Assembly (NCBI RefSeq): GCF_900104775.1
Contig: NZ_FNSA01000003.1
Span: 930,001 to 994,000 of the forward strand
Reading direction: 5' to 3'
DNA length: 64,000 nucleotides
Source: Tsukamurella tyrosinosolvens
Lineage (GTDB): Bacteria; Actinomycetota; Actinomycetes; Mycobacteriales; Mycobacteriaceae
The number at the start of each line of letters is the position of its first letter. Positions within the stretch are counted from its first letter, which is position 1. A model generated the notes under the pieces. It ran no database searches, was not told the DNA's origin, and saw only the letters and a program-made list of their open reading frames with translations. The translations under genes were made by a program, and so were the position numbers. Of this stretch, positions 43,459 through 53,512 are shown in pieces.

Positions 43459-44463
43459 ATGCACAACTTCCAGGAACGGGTGATGCCGCTGCGCGATCGG
43501 GCGCTCCATGAGGCAGCGGTCCGGGTCGCGCTGGAGCTGGTCGCGCTCGACGGGCTCGACCGCGCGACCCTGACGGAGCTCGCGCGCCGCCTGCGCCTCC
43601 CGGGCGAGGAGCGGGTGTCCGAGCGCACGCTGCGCCGGAAGTACGGCAGCACCGCGCGGCTCCTGTTCGGTACCCCGTGGTGGCTGCCGGAGCCCGCCGA
43701 CGCGGTGCGCGTCGTGCTCGCCCCGCGCCCGAGGCGCACCGAGGGCCCGGTGTGGCCGAGCGGGCCGACGGCCGAGGCGGCGTCGGCCGTCGTCGACGAC
43801 TGCCGCTGTGCGGGAGGTGTCCCCGCTCCCGATCTACGGGATCGGCCGGCGTGGTGCGCCTGCGAGGACGGGCGCACCGACGACACGTGGCCGGACGCCG
43901 CGTTCTTCACCGCCGCCGGCCTCGACGATCCCCTCGGGGACCTCGCCCACGCCTCGCCGGAGCCGATCACCCTCCGAGACCTGCTCCACGATCTGCACGC
44001 CGTGCTCACCGGCCACCTCATCGCGACCGGATGGGCGGCGAACCTTCCCTGGATCCTCGACCTGCGGGAGGAGCGGCCGGAGGTCGCGGCGTGGCTCGCG
44101 GTCGCGGAGGCGGCGTGGGCGGAATCCCTGGGTCGGACCATCGCCCGCGTCTTCGACCTCGACGCGACCGGGGGAGCCGCCGCGGCAGCCGCCTTCGGCG
44201 CGGTGGCGCGGGAGCTCGCGCCGCTGGTCGGCGAACTCGGCGCCGTCCACCACCGCGCCGCGCGCGGCGCGGGACCGGTCGCGGCAGCCACATCGGCCGA
44301 GACAGACCTGGCCGCCGCCCGCGCTCGCGCGTTCGACGCGCTCGCCACCGTCGTGTCCGTTCCGGACAGAATCCGAGAGCCCCGCGGCAGGAGCACCGTC
44401 GTACCCGGCGGGATGTACTCGGCGCTCCCGAACCGGGCCGGGCGCTACGGGATGAAGCGGTAA
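43459..44463 (+). CDS. TetR-like regulator, unusual, with element-derived C-terminus
   Basis: 334 residues, GGGGGGAG 4 bases before ATG. Residues ~10-80 read like a weak TetR HTH (HEAAVRVALELVALDGLDRATLTELARRLRLPG...SERTLRRKYGSTARLL); the middle has four clustered cysteines (CRCAGGV...WCACEDG) and a long Ala-rich helical part. The segment SVPDRIREPRG near residues 299-311 is encoded by a half copy of the palindromic element, and the last 19 bases overlap kdpE. I cannot name its target; it may be longer than its ancestral frame because of the element. Confidence 0.6.
   Translation: MHNFQERVMPLRDRALHEAAVRVALELVALDGLDRATLTELARRLRLPGEERVSERTLRRKYGSTARLLFGTPWWLPEPADAVRVVLAPRPRRTEGPVWPSGPTAEAASAVVDDCRCAGGVPAPDLRDRPAWCACEDGRTDDTWPDAAFFTAAGLDDPLGDLAHASPEPITLRDLLHDLHAVLTGHLIATGWAANLPWILDLREERPEVAAWLAVAEAAWAESLGRTIARVFDLDATGGAAAAAAFGAVARELAPLVGELGAVHHRAARGAGPVAAATSAETDLAAARARAFDALATVVSVPDRIREPRGRSTVVPGGMYSALPNRAGRYGMKR
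44354..44381. repeat. Palindromic element copy B (half), inside a gene
   Basis: GTCCGTTCCGGACAGAATCC followed by GAGAGCCCC carries the right-arm consensus CCGGACAGAATYCGAGAG without a left arm. It is read in frame as SVPDRIREP of the TetR-like gene. Confidence 0.75.
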
Positions 44464-45119
44464 CCCATCCCGGGCTCGGTCACGAAGTAGCGCGGGTTGG
44501 ACGGGTCCGGCTCCAGCTTGCGGCGCAGCTGCGCCATGTACACCCGCAGGTAGTTGGTCTCGCGCGAGTACGACGGCCCCCACACCTCGTGCAGCAGGGT
44601 CTGCTGGGAGACGAGGCGGTCGGCGTTACGGACCAGCACGTCGACGATCTTCCACTCGGTGGGGGTCAGGCGCACCGTCGTGCCGTCGCGGGTCACCGTC
44701 CGCGCCTCGAAGTTCACCTCGAAGGCTTCGGTCTTCGCGGGGGCCGGGGCGTCGACGAGGCCCGTCCGCCGCACCTGGGCCCGGACGCGGGCGAGGAACT
44801 CGTCCATGGCGAAGGGCTTGGTCACGTAGTCGTCGGCGCCGATGTCCAGCGACTCCACCTTGTCGTCGCTGCCGTGCCGCGCGGAGAGCACGATCACCGG
44901 CGAGGTGCAGAACTCCCGCAGCTTCGCCAGCACCGCGGTCCCGTCGATGTCGGGCAGCCCCAGGTCGAGGACCACCACGTCGGGCGTCCGCTCGCGCGCG
45001 ATCTGCAGCGCCGACCGGCCGTCGGCGGCCGTCTCCACCTCGTACCCGCGGGCCTTGAGATTGATCCGCAGGGTGCGCAGGATCGCGGGCTCATCGTCGA
45101 CCACCAGAACGAACGTCAC
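44445..45119 (-). CDS. kdpE: Response regulator KdpE
   Basis: 224 residues. Receiver VLVVDDEPAILRTL with D52 (VVVLDLGLPDIDG) and PFAMDEFLARV; C-terminal winged helix TPTEWKIVDVLVRNADRLVSQ and ETNYLRVYMAQLRRKLE. OmpR family activator of kdpFABC under low potassium. GTG start overlapping the kdpD stop by 4 bases. Confidence 0.95.
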   Translation of the reverse strand: MTFVLVVDDEPAILRTLRINLKARGYEVETAADGRSALQIARERTPDVVVLDLGLPDIDGTAVLAKLREFCTSPVIVLSARHGSDDKVESLDIGADDYVTKPFAMDEFLARVRAQVRRTGLVDAPAPAKTEAFEVNFEARTVTRDGTTVRLTPTEWKIVDVLVRNADRLVSQQTLLHEVWGPSYSRETNYLRVYMAQLRRKLEPDPSNPRYFVTEPGMGYRFIP

Positions 45120-47683
45120 GAGATCACCTCATCACTCGACACCGGCTGCGCGGCGGGCAGGTCCACGATCATCGTCAGGCCGCCGCCCGGGGTGTCCTCC
45201 GCGGTGAGCGTGCCGCCCATCGCCTCGGTGAGTCCGCGGGCCACCGCGAGCCCCAGGCCCACGCCGTTGCCGGCCGGGGCGTCGCCCATCCTTTGGAAGG
45301 GCTTGAACATCGCGTCGCGCTGCTCCTGCGGCACGCCCGGCCCGTGGTCGCGGACGTGCACCTGCAGCCGGTCCCCGTCGGGGGTGTGCACCCCGGAGAC
45401 GCCGACGGTGACCGGCCCGCCCCGCGAGTGCCGCACGGCGTTCTCCACGAGGTTCGCCAGCACCCGCTCCAGCAGGCCCGGGTCGGCCAGGGCCGTCGGC
45501 GTGGCATCGGTGTCGTCGCACGCGAAGTCGAAGGCGAGGTCGGCGTCGGGGAGGGCGGTCCAGATCGCGGGCAGCACCTCCTCGATCCCCACCTCGCGGG
45601 TGAGCAGGGTGAGCGAATCGGACTGCAGCCGCGACATGTCGAGCAGGTTCCCCACCAGCGAATCCAGCCGGTCGGCGCTCTCCTCGATGGTCGCCAGCAG
45701 CTCGGCCTCGTCCTCGTCGGACCACTCCACGTCGTCGCTGCGCAGCGACGAGACCGCGGCCTTGATCCCGGCCAGCGGCGTCCGCAGGTCGTGCGAGACC
45801 GCGCTGAGCAGGGCGGTCCGCGCGCGGTTGCCCTCGGCGAGCGCCCGGGCCTGCTTCGCCTCGGCGCTGAGCTCCTCCCGGTCCAGCCGGGCCGCCGCGT
45901 GCGCCGCGAAGGCGACGAGCAGCCCGTGCTCGGAGGCGCTGAGGCTGTCGCCGTCGACCACGAGGGCCACGTTGTCGCCGACCATCGCCGCGTCGGTGCC
46001 GGCCTCGGGCGTGAGCGGGGACTCCCGTCGCCCCGCGACCAGCTGCCACGGGGAGTCGGCGTCGTCGCGCCGCAGCAGCGAGGCGCCGCGCAGCCCGAAG
46101 GTCACGATGGCCTCGTCGAGCAGCGCGGGGATCTCGTCGTCGGCGTTCTCGGTCGCGAGCAGGGTGTCGGCGAGGCCGCTGAGGACGTCGGCCTCGGCGC
46201 GGGCGCGGGCGGCGCGGGCGGTCTGCCGGGCCGCGAGGGAGACCACCGACGCGACCGCGATCGCGGTGAGCACGAACATCGCCACGGCGAAGACGTTCTC
46301 GCCCGACGCGACCGTGAACGTGTAGAGGGGCGGGGCGAAGTAGTAGTTGAGCAGCACCGATCCGAGGATCGCCGCGGGCACCGCGGGCCGGATCCCGCCG
46401 ACCAGGGCCACCGCCACCGTCAGCATGAGGAAGAGCATCAGCTCCGTGGGCAGCGAATGCCACTGGCGGGTCTGCGCGAGCAGCGCCGTGAGGATCACCG
46501 GTCCCGCGATCGCCAGCACCCAGCCGGCGATGGTGCGCCGCTTGCCGAGCAGCACGGGGTCGGGGCCGTCGATGCGGGGCAGCAGCCGGCGGCGGCCGGC
46601 GCCCGCCGCCCGCTCGTGCGTGACGACCTGCACGTCGATGTCGCCGGAGCCCTCGATCACCGCGTCGGAGACGGGTCGGCGCACCACCGAGGTGAGTGCG
46701 CGGTGCCGGGACTTGCCGAGGATGATCCGGGAGGCGTTCACCGAGGTGGCGTACTGCAGGATCGCGGCGGCCACGTCGTCGCCGGTGACGACCTGGAAGG
46801 TGCCGCCCAGCGATTCGGTGAGCTGCCGCAGCTGCGCCAGCGAGGCGGGGGAGGCCCCCGAGAGGCCGTCGCTGCGCGCGACGTACACCGCCCGCAGCTC
46901 GCCGCCCGCGCCCTTCGCGGCGATCCGGGCGCCCCGGCGCAGCAGCGTGCCGCCCTCGGGGCCGCCGGTGAGCGCGACGACGGTGCGGTCGCGCGTGGGC
47001 CAGGCCGCGGAGATGCCCTGTTCGGAGCGGTACTGCTCGAGGCGTTCGTCCACGCGGTCCGCGAGCCACAGCAGCGCGAGTTCCCGCAGCGCCGTGAGGT
47101 TCCCGATGCGGAAGAAGTGCGACAGTGCCGCGTCCACCTTGTCGGGGGCGTAGATGTTGCCGTGCGCCATGCGCCGCCGCAGCGCCTCGGGGGTCATGTC
47201 CACGAGCTGCACCTGCTCGGCGCGGCGGACGACGGTGTCGGGGATCGTCTCGCGCTGCCGCACGCCGGTGATGGACTCGACCACGTCGCCGAGGGACTCG
47301 AGATGCTGGATGTTGACCGTGGTGACCACGGTGATCCCGGCGTCGAGCAGCTCGGCGATGTCCTGCCAGCGCTTCTCGTTCTTCGATCCGGGGGCGTTCG
47401 TGTGGGCCAGCTCGTCGACGAGGACCACCGTCGGGTGCGCGGCGATCACCGCGTCGACGTCCATCTCCTCGAGCACCGCGCCGCGGTACTCGACGCGCCG
47501 GCGGGGGATCACCTGCAGTCCCTGGACCTGGGCCTCCGTCTGCGGCCGCCCGTGGGTCTCCACGTAGCCGACCACGACCGACGTCCCGCGGGAGGCGCGC
47601 CGCGCACCCTCGGTGAGCATGGCGTAGGTCTTGCCCACGCCGGGTGCGGCGCCCAGGTAGACGCGAAGAAGCCCCTTCGGCAT
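45116..47683 (-). CDS. kdpD: Osmosensitive K+ sensor kinase KdpD
   Basis: 855 residues. N-terminal KdpD domain with Walker A GAAPGVGKTYAML (~11-23) and VVGYVETHGRPQTE, a USP-like domain, four membrane helices in the middle (~390-490), a GAF-type region, then HisKA with SAVSHDLRTPLAG near residue 630, N box and G boxes (DHGPGVP, GVGLGLAVARGL). Senses K+/turgor and phosphorylates KdpE. ATG 47683. Confidence 0.95.
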   Translation of the reverse strand: MPKGLLRVYLGAAPGVGKTYAMLTEGARRASRGTSVVVGYVETHGRPQTEAQVQGLQVIPRRRVEYRGAVLEEMDVDAVIAAHPTVVLVDELAHTNAPGSKNEKRWQDIAELLDAGITVVTTVNIQHLESLGDVVESITGVRQRETIPDTVVRRAEQVQLVDMTPEALRRRMAHGNIYAPDKVDAALSHFFRIGNLTALRELALLWLADRVDERLEQYRSEQGISAAWPTRDRTVVALTGGPEGGTLLRRGARIAAKGAGGELRAVYVARSDGLSGASPASLAQLRQLTESLGGTFQVVTGDDVAAAILQYATSVNASRIILGKSRHRALTSVVRRPVSDAVIEGSGDIDVQVVTHERAAGAGRRRLLPRIDGPDPVLLGKRRTIAGWVLAIAGPVILTALLAQTRQWHSLPTELMLFLMLTVAVALVGGIRPAVPAAILGSVLLNYYFAPPLYTFTVASGENVFAVAMFVLTAIAVASVVSLAARQTARAARARAEADVLSGLADTLLATENADDEIPALLDEAIVTFGLRGASLLRRDDADSPWQLVAGRRESPLTPEAGTDAAMVGDNVALVVDGDSLSASEHGLLVAFAAHAAARLDREELSAEAKQARALAEGNRARTALLSAVSHDLRTPLAGIKAAVSSLRSDDVEWSDEDEAELLATIEESADRLDSLVGNLLDMSRLQSDSLTLLTREVGIEEVLPAIWTALPDADLAFDFACDDTDATPTALADPGLLERVLANLVENAVRHSRGGPVTVGVSGVHTPDGDRLQVHVRDHGPGVPQEQRDAMFKPFQRMGDAPAGNGVGLGLAVARGLTEAMGGTLTAEDTPGGGLTMIVDLPAAQPVSSDEVIS

Positions 47684-47707
47684 GTGTCCCCTCCTTCTCC
47701 GCCCGGG

Positions 47708-48289
47708 CTACGTCGCGGCGAGGTCGGTGAGCGCGGCGTTCAGGGTCACCACGTTAACCCGCTCCTCGCCCAGGTAGCCGAGCTGACGCCCGTCGGTGTG
47801 AGCGGCGACCAGCGCGGTCACCCGCTCCGGCGCGAGGCCGCGGGCCTTCGCGACGCGCGCCACCTGCTGCCGCGCGTACGCGGGGGAGATGTGCGGGTCG
47901 AGCCCGGAGAAGCTCGCGGTGACCGCGTCGGTCGGGACGTCCGACGGTGCCACCCCGTCCTCCCGCGCGACGGCCGCGCGGCGCTCCGCGATGAGCGCCA
48001 CCAGCTTCTCGCTGTTCGGGCCGAGGTTGGTGCCGCCGGAGGCGAGGGTGTCGTACTCGCCGGCGGACGGGCGCGGATGGAACCACTGCGGACCGTCGAA
48101 CTTCTGGGCCAGCAGCTCGGACCCGACGACAGCGCCGTTCCGCTCGATCTGCGAGCCGTTCGCCTTGGCGCTGAAGGCGACCTGCCCGACGCCCCAGATC
48201 ACGAGCGGGAACAGCGCACCGAGGACGACGGTCATGACGACCAGCATGCGCAGGCCGGCGAGGAGCTGGCGCGGTGAGGAACTCAACAT
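47708..48289 (-). CDS. kdpC: Potassium-transporting ATPase subunit C
   Basis: 193 residues. One N-terminal membrane helix (LRMLVVMTVVLGALFPLVIWGVGQVAF), FDGPQWFHPRPSAGEYDTLASGGTNLGPNSEKL, and the family end DGRQLGYLGEERVNVVTLNAAL. Accessory subunit that stabilises the KdpFABC complex and raises ATP affinity. 11 bases from kdpB. Confidence 0.95.
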   Translation of the reverse strand: MLSSSPRQLLAGLRMLVVMTVVLGALFPLVIWGVGQVAFSAKANGSQIERNGAVVGSELLAQKFDGPQWFHPRPSAGEYDTLASGGTNLGPNSEKLVALIAERRAAVAREDGVAPSDVPTDAVTASFSGLDPHISPAYARQQVARVAKARGLAPERVTALVAAHTDGRQLGYLGEERVNVVTLNAALTDLAAT

Positions 48290-48300
48290 GTCAGAGCCTT

Positions 48301-50427
48301 TCAGGAGAGGCCGGGCAGGAGCTGCACGACGAGGTCGATCAGCTTGATGCCGAGGAAGGGGACGACGATGCCGCCGAGGCCGTAGATGGTGAGGTTGCGC
48401 GCCAGCAGCTTGTCGGCCGACTTGGCGGTGTACTTCACGCCGCGCATCGCCAGCGGGATCAGCGCGACGATGATGAGCGCGTTGAAGATCACCGCCGAGA
48501 GGATCGCCGACTGCGGGCTGTGCAGCCGCATCACGTTGAGCACGTCGAGGCCGGGGGCCAGGGGTACGAACATCGCGGGGATGATCGCGAAGTACTTCGC
48601 GATGTCGTTGGCGATGGAGAACGTCGTCAGCGCGCCGCGGGTGATCAGCAGCTGCTTGCCGATCTCCACGATGTCGATGAGCTTCGTCGGGTCGGAGTCC
48701 AGGTCGATCATGTTCCCGGCCTCCTTCGCGGCGGAGGTGCCCGTGTTCATGGCGACGCCCACGTCGGCCTGCGCGAGCGCGGGCGCGTCGTTGGTGCCGT
48801 CGCCGGTCATCGCGACGAGGCGGCCGCCCTCCTGCTGCTGCTTGATCAGCGCCAGCTTGTCCTCGGGGGTGGCCTCGGCGAGGTAGTCGTCGACGCCGGC
48901 CTCCTCGGCGATGGCCTTCGCGGTGAGCGGGTTGTCGCCCGTGATCATGACGGTGCGGATGCCCATCTCGCGCAGCTGCGCGAAGCGCTCCCGCATGCCC
49001 GCCTTGACCACGTCCTTCAGGTGCACGACGCCCTGCAGCGTCGGGGCCGCGCCGGGCTCGGCGTAGGCCACGACCAGCGGGGTGCCGCCGGAGCCGGAGA
49101 TCTCGTCGACGGCCAGCCGCACGTCGACGGCGCCGATCGCCTCGCTGACGGCCTCGCCCAGGGTCTCGCCCGCCGCGTCGCCCCGGTGCTCGGCGGCGAC
49201 CCAGGCCAGCACGGCCGCCGAGGCGCCCTTGCGGATGCGGGTGCCGTCGGGCAGGTCGACGCCGGACATGCGCGTCTGGGCGGTGAAGGGCACGACGGTG
49301 CCGAGGCGGACCGTCGGGACCTCGTGGCCGTGTTCCGTCGCCAGGTCGACGATGGAGCGCCCCTCGGGCGTCTCGTCGGCCAGCGAGGCGAGCAGCGCGT
49401 GCCCGGCGAGGGTGTGCTCGTCGACGCCCGCCACGGGGTGGAACGACGTGGCGCGGCGGTTGCCGTAGGTGATGGTGCCGGTCTTGTCGAGCAGCAGCGT
49501 CGACACGTCGCCCGCGGCCTCGACGGCGCGGCCCGACTTGGCGATCACGTTGCGCTGCACCAGCCGGTCCATGCCGGCGATGCCGATCGCGGAGAGCAGC
49601 GCGCCGATCGTCGTGGGGATGAGGCAGACGAGCAGCGCCACGAGCACCACCACGTCGACGGCGCCGCCCGAGTAGATCGCCATCGGCTGCAGGGTCGCGA
49701 CGGCCAGCAGGAAGATGATCGTGAGCACCGTGAGCAGGATGTTCAGGGCGATCTCGTTCGGCGTCTTCTGCCGGTTCGCGCCCTCGACGAGGCCGATCAT
49801 CCGGTCGATGAAGCTCTTGCCGGGCTCGGTCTTGATCTCGACCACGATGCGGTCGCTGAGCACGCGGGTGCCGCCGGTGACGGCGCAGCGGTCGCCGCCG
49901 GACTCGCGCACGACGGGGGCGGACTCGCCGGTGATCGCCGACTCGTCGACGGTCGCCATGCCCTCGACGACGTCGCCGTCGCCGGGGATGACCTCGCCGG
50001 CCTCGACGATCACGAGGTCGCCCACGTGCAGCTGTGAGCCGGGGACCTGCTCCTCGCCGGACGCGGTCCTCCGTCGCGCGATCGTCTCCGTCTTGGCCTT
50101 GCGCAACGAATCGGCCTGCGCGCGGCCGCGGCCCTCGGCGACGGCCTCCGCGAGGTTCGCGAAGAGCACCGTCGCCCAGAGGAAGACGGCCACGGACCAC
50201 GCGAACACCGAGGGGTTCACGATCGCCAGCGCGGTCGTGTAGACCGAGGCGATCCAGACCACGAAGACGACGGGCTGCCGGATCTGCGTGCGCGGGTCCA
50301 GCTTGGCGGCCGCGCGGGGCAGCGCCGTCTTGAGCTCGGCGAGCGAGAAGGCGGAGCGCCGCTTGGGTTCCGGGGTGACGGCCTTCGGGTCCGACGGGGT
50401 GGGGGTGCCGGTCAGCGTGTGCGTCAC
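48301..50427 (-). CDS. kdpB: Potassium-transporting P-type ATPase subunit B
   Basis: 708 residues from GTG 50427. Phosphorylation motif DKTGT at D314, TGES at 167-170, GDGTND in the C-terminal part and seven membrane helices. Catalytic subunit of KdpFABC. It overlaps the kdpA stop by 4 bases. Confidence 0.96.
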   Translation of the reverse strand: MTHTLTGTPTPSDPKAVTPEPKRRSAFSLAELKTALPRAAAKLDPRTQIRQPVVFVVWIASVYTTALAIVNPSVFAWSVAVFLWATVLFANLAEAVAEGRGRAQADSLRKAKTETIARRRTASGEEQVPGSQLHVGDLVIVEAGEVIPGDGDVVEGMATVDESAITGESAPVVRESGGDRCAVTGGTRVLSDRIVVEIKTEPGKSFIDRMIGLVEGANRQKTPNEIALNILLTVLTIIFLLAVATLQPMAIYSGGAVDVVVLVALLVCLIPTTIGALLSAIGIAGMDRLVQRNVIAKSGRAVEAAGDVSTLLLDKTGTITYGNRRATSFHPVAGVDEHTLAGHALLASLADETPEGRSIVDLATEHGHEVPTVRLGTVVPFTAQTRMSGVDLPDGTRIRKGASAAVLAWVAAEHRGDAAGETLGEAVSEAIGAVDVRLAVDEISGSGGTPLVVAYAEPGAAPTLQGVVHLKDVVKAGMRERFAQLREMGIRTVMITGDNPLTAKAIAEEAGVDDYLAEATPEDKLALIKQQQEGGRLVAMTGDGTNDAPALAQADVGVAMNTGTSAAKEAGNMIDLDSDPTKLIDIVEIGKQLLITRGALTTFSIANDIAKYFAIIPAMFVPLAPGLDVLNVMRLHSPQSAILSAVIFNALIIVALIPLAMRGVKYTAKSADKLLARNLTIYGLGGIVVPFLGIKLIDLVVQLLPGLS

Positions 50428-52082
50428 TGGGTGACCTCCGAGATCGGTGCGAGCGCGAGGGCGGGGACGAAGGTCAATCCGGCCACCAGGACCACGACGC
50501 CCACGGTGAGGCCCACGAACAGCGGGCGGTGGGTGGGGATGGTGCCCGCGGTGGCGGGCACGGGGTGCTGCTTGGCGAGCGCGCCGGCCAGGGCGAGGAT
50601 CGCGACCATCGGCGCGAACCGGCCGAAGAGCATGGCGGCGCCGAGCGTGTAGTTGAACCACGGGGTGTCGACGGCGAGGCCGGCGAAGGCGCTGCCGTTG
50701 TTGTTCGCCGCCGAGGCGTAGGCGTAGAGGACCTCGCTGAGCCCGTGCGCACCGTCGTTGGTCATGGCGGCGACGCCCTGCTCCTGGACCACGGTGGCGG
50801 CGGTGCCGACCAGCACCAGCGCGGGCATCACCAGGATGTACAGCGCGGCGAGGGTGATCTCGGTGCGGCCGATCTTCTTGCCCAGGTACTCGGGGGTGCG
50901 GCCCACCATGAGTCCGCAGAGGAAGACGGTGAGGACGGCGATGACGAGCATGCCGTAGAGGCCGGATCCCACGCCGCCTGGGCTGATCTCACCGAGCAGC
51001 ATGTTCACCAGGGCGGCGCCGCCGGCGCCGGGGGTGAGGCTGTCGTGTGCGGCGTTCACCGCTCCCGTGGACGTGCTGGTGGTGGCGGTGGCGAACAGCC
51101 CCGTGCCCCACTGGCCGATCCGCAGCTCCTGCCCCTCGAGGGCGGCGCCCGCGGCCTTGCCCGCCGCGCCCTGGTTGCCCAGCTGGGCCCCGATGGAGAT
51201 CGCCGTGGAGACGGCGAAGATCACCGTCATCGAGCCGAGGATCGCGTACCCCTGCCGGTGGTTGCCGACGAGGTTGCCCAGCATGCGGGGCATCGCGACG
51301 GGGATGAGCAGGATGAGGAAGATCTGGAACAGGTTGGTCGCGGCCGTCGGGTTCTCGAAGGCGTGCGCCGAGTTGGCGTTGAAGTAGCCGCCGCCGTTGG
51401 TGCCGAGGAGCTTGATGACCTCCTGGCTCGCGACGAGGCCGCCGGTGAGCACCTGCTTCTGCCCGTCGAGCCCGACGATCTCGTGCCGCTGCCACAGCGT
51501 CTGCACGACGCCCTGCGCCATGAGGATGACGGCGCCGATCACAGCGATCGGCAGCAGCACGCGCAGCGTGATGCGGGTGAGGTCCACCCAGAAGTTGCCG
51601 AGCCGGTCGGTGCGGGAGCGGACGAAGCCGCGGATCAGCGCGACCGCGACGGCGATGCCGACGGCCGCGGAGACGAAGTTCTGCACCGCGAGGCCGATCG
51701 CCTGCGCGATGAGGTTCATGGCGCTCTCGCCGGAGTACCACTGCCAGTTGGTGTTGGTGACGAAGGAGATCGCGGTGTTGAGGGCCTCGTCGAAGCGCCA
51801 CTGCTTCGGCTCGACGCCGGGCAGCCAACCCTGGACGAGGAGCAGGATCGTGAGCGCGACGATGCTGACGGCGCTGAAGGCGAGCGCGGCCACCGCGTAG
51901 ACCCGGTAGCCCTGCTCGGCCTCGGGGTCGGCGCCGACGAGGCGGTACACGACGCGTTCGACGCGCCAGTGCTTCGGCGTGGTGACGACGTGCGCCATGT
52001 AGTCGCCGAGCGGACGGTACGCGATCGCCAGCGCCGCGACCAGGGTGCCGATCGTCAGCAGCCCGGAGAGGGTGCCGCTCAT
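50424..52082 (-). CDS. kdpA: Potassium-transporting ATPase subunit A
   Basis: 552 residues, about ten membrane helices. Selectivity-filter-type segments: [52 protein letters not shown]+ binding and translocation subunit. ATG 52082, overlapping the kdpF stop by one base. Confidence 0.96.
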   Translation of the reverse strand: MSGTLSGLLTIGTLVAALAIAYRPLGDYMAHVVTTPKHWRVERVVYRLVGADPEAEQGYRVYAVAALAFSAVSIVALTILLLVQGWLPGVEPKQWRFDEALNTAISFVTNTNWQWYSGESAMNLIAQAIGLAVQNFVSAAVGIAVAVALIRGFVRSRTDRLGNFWVDLTRITLRVLLPIAVIGAVILMAQGVVQTLWQRHEIVGLDGQKQVLTGGLVASQEVIKLLGTNGGGYFNANSAHAFENPTAATNLFQIFLILLIPVAMPRMLGNLVGNHRQGYAILGSMTVIFAVSTAISIGAQLGNQGAAGKAAGAALEGQELRIGQWGTGLFATATTSTSTGAVNAAHDSLTPGAGGAALVNMLLGEISPGGVGSGLYGMLVIAVLTVFLCGLMVGRTPEYLGKKIGRTEITLAALYILVMPALVLVGTAATVVQEQGVAAMTNDGAHGLSEVLYAYASAANNNGSAFAGLAVDTPWFNYTLGAAMLFGRFAPMVAILALAGALAKQHPVPATAGTIPTHRPLFVGLTVGVVVLVAGLTFVPALALAPISEVTQ

Positions 52083-52171
52083 CAGAAGCGCTCCGGGCGC
52101 AGCAGGGCGTACAGCAGGTACGCCAGGGTGAGGATCGTCGCGGCGAGCGCCAGCGCGTTGGAGATGTCCAT
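52082..52171 (-). CDS. kdpF: KdpF small membrane subunit
   Basis: 29 residues, MDISNALALAATILTLAYLL then YALLRPERF, a single helix with the family's L-x-Y-L-x-Y-A-L-L-R-P end. Stabilises the Kdp complex. First gene of kdpFABCDE. It is too short for usual gene finders but its place, overlap and sequence are decisive. Confidence 0.92.
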   Translation of the reverse strand: MDISNALALAATILTLAYLLYALLRPERF

Positions 52172-52263
52172 GGGCTCCACTGGACCACCGTTCGGGGCCG
52201 GATCAACGCCGCGTTAACGCCCCCGATGCGGGTCTTGACGCGTTCTTAGCGGATGATGATTCG
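52172..52263. promoter_or_regulatory. Divergent kdpF / MFS control region
   Basis: 92 bases. Contains the palindrome GCGTTAACGC (52211-52220), a possible KdpE or other operator, and TTGACG (52235-52240) as a -35 for the MFS gene, with no good -10. The kdp promoter must lie here because kdpF is first in its operon. Confidence 0.4.
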
Positions 52264-53466
52264 GTGAACTCAGCAGCTTCCGCGCCCGCGCCGCAGCGGG
52301 TACCGCCGGAGGTCTGGGTCCTCGTGGCCGCCAGCTTCGTGATCGCCCTCGGCTACGGCGTCGTGGCGCCCGCGCTGCCGGCCTTCGCCCGCACCTTCGA
52401 CGTGGGCATCGGCGCCGCCTCCGCGGTCGTCAGTGCGTTCGCGATCATGCGGCTGGCCTTCGCCCCGGCGACCGGACCGTTGGTGAAGGCCTTCGGCGAG
52501 CGCTGGATCTACATGACGGGTCTGCTCATCGTCGCGGCGTCGACCCTCGCGGTGGCCTTCGCGCAGAGCTACTGGCAGCTCATGCTGTTCCGCGGGCTGG
52601 GCGGCGTCGGCTCGGTGATGTTCACGGTCTCGGCGATGGGCCTGATGATCCGCATCGCGCCCGCCGAGATCCGCGGCCGGGTGAGCGGCGTGTACTCGTC
52701 GAGTTTCGTGCTCGGCGGCATCTGCGGCCCGCTGCTGGGCGGCGCGCTCGTCGGCTTCGGCCTGCGGGTGCCGTTCGTCGTCTACGCCATCGCGCTCGTC
52801 GTCGCGACGCTCGTCGTGGGCATCGCACTGCGCGGCAGCACCCTCGCGGGACGGGAGGAGGCCTCCTCCGAACCGGGCACGACGGTGCGCGAGGCCCTCG
52901 CGGACTCCGCCTACCGGGCCGCGCTCTTCACGTCGGTGGTGTTCGGCTGGGTCTACTCGATGCGGGTCTCGCTGCTGCCGCTGTTCTTCGCCGCGGTGCT
53001 GGACCAGCCCGCCGCGATCGCCGGCTACGCGCTGGCCGCGTACGCCGCCGGCGACGTGCTCGCCATGTTCCCCGCTGGCCGCGCGTCCGACCGGTACGGC
53101 CGCCGGCCGTTCATCGTGACCGGCATGCTCGTCATCGCCGTGGGCACGGTGGCGCTGGGCTTCACCGATTCGGTGCTGGTGGCCTTCCTCGTCACCGTCG
53201 TCGCCGGGATCGGGACGGGCCTCGTCGCGCCGACGATGCAGGCCTCGCTCGCCGACGTGCTGCAGGGCAAGGGCCGCAGCGGCGGCGCGCTCTCGGCGTA
53301 TCAGATGGCGCAGGACGCGGGCACCATCTCCGGGCCGTTGCTCGCCGGCGCGATCGCCCAGTACCTCGGCTTCACCTGGGCCTTCGCCATCACCGCGGCC
53401 CTGTGCGTCCTCGCCGCCATCGCCTGGATGTTGGCCCGCGAGACCCGCGTCGCCGCGACGGTCTGA
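52264..53466 (+). CDS. MFS transporter (12-helix drug-type)
   Basis: 400 residues, GTG start. Twelve hydrophobic helices; motif A-like region replaced by GPLVKAFGERW after helix 2 and repeated as AGRASDRYGRRPF after helix 8; LFRGLGGVGSVMFTVSAMGLMIRI is motif B-like. DHA1-type multidrug or small-molecule exporter. It runs into the palindromic element and the convergent second MFS gene. Confidence 0.88.
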   Translation: MNSAASAPAPQRVPPEVWVLVAASFVIALGYGVVAPALPAFARTFDVGIGAASAVVSAFAIMRLAFAPATGPLVKAFGERWIYMTGLLIVAASTLAVAFAQSYWQLMLFRGLGGVGSVMFTVSAMGLMIRIAPAEIRGRVSGVYSSSFVLGGICGPLLGGALVGFGLRVPFVVYAIALVVATLVVGIALRGSTLAGREEASSEPGTTVREALADSAYRAALFTSVVFGWVYSMRVSLLPLFFAAVLDQPAAIAGYALAAYAAGDVLAMFPAGRASDRYGRRPFIVTGMLVIAVGTVALGFTDSVLVAFLVTVVAGIGTGLVAPTMQASLADVLQGKGRSGGALSAYQMAQDAGTISGPLLAGAIAQYLGFTWAFAITAALCVLAAIAWMLARETRVAATV

Positions 53467-53512
53467 CGCGCGTCGCCCTCGCAGCCCGGACGCAAGCTCA
53501 GCGGAGCCGTCT

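Noticed and set aside
45293-48277. 994-aa plus-strand frame over kdpD
   Set aside because: Antisense of kdpD/kdpC; His/Arg/Gly/Asp-rich, with no recognisable domain.
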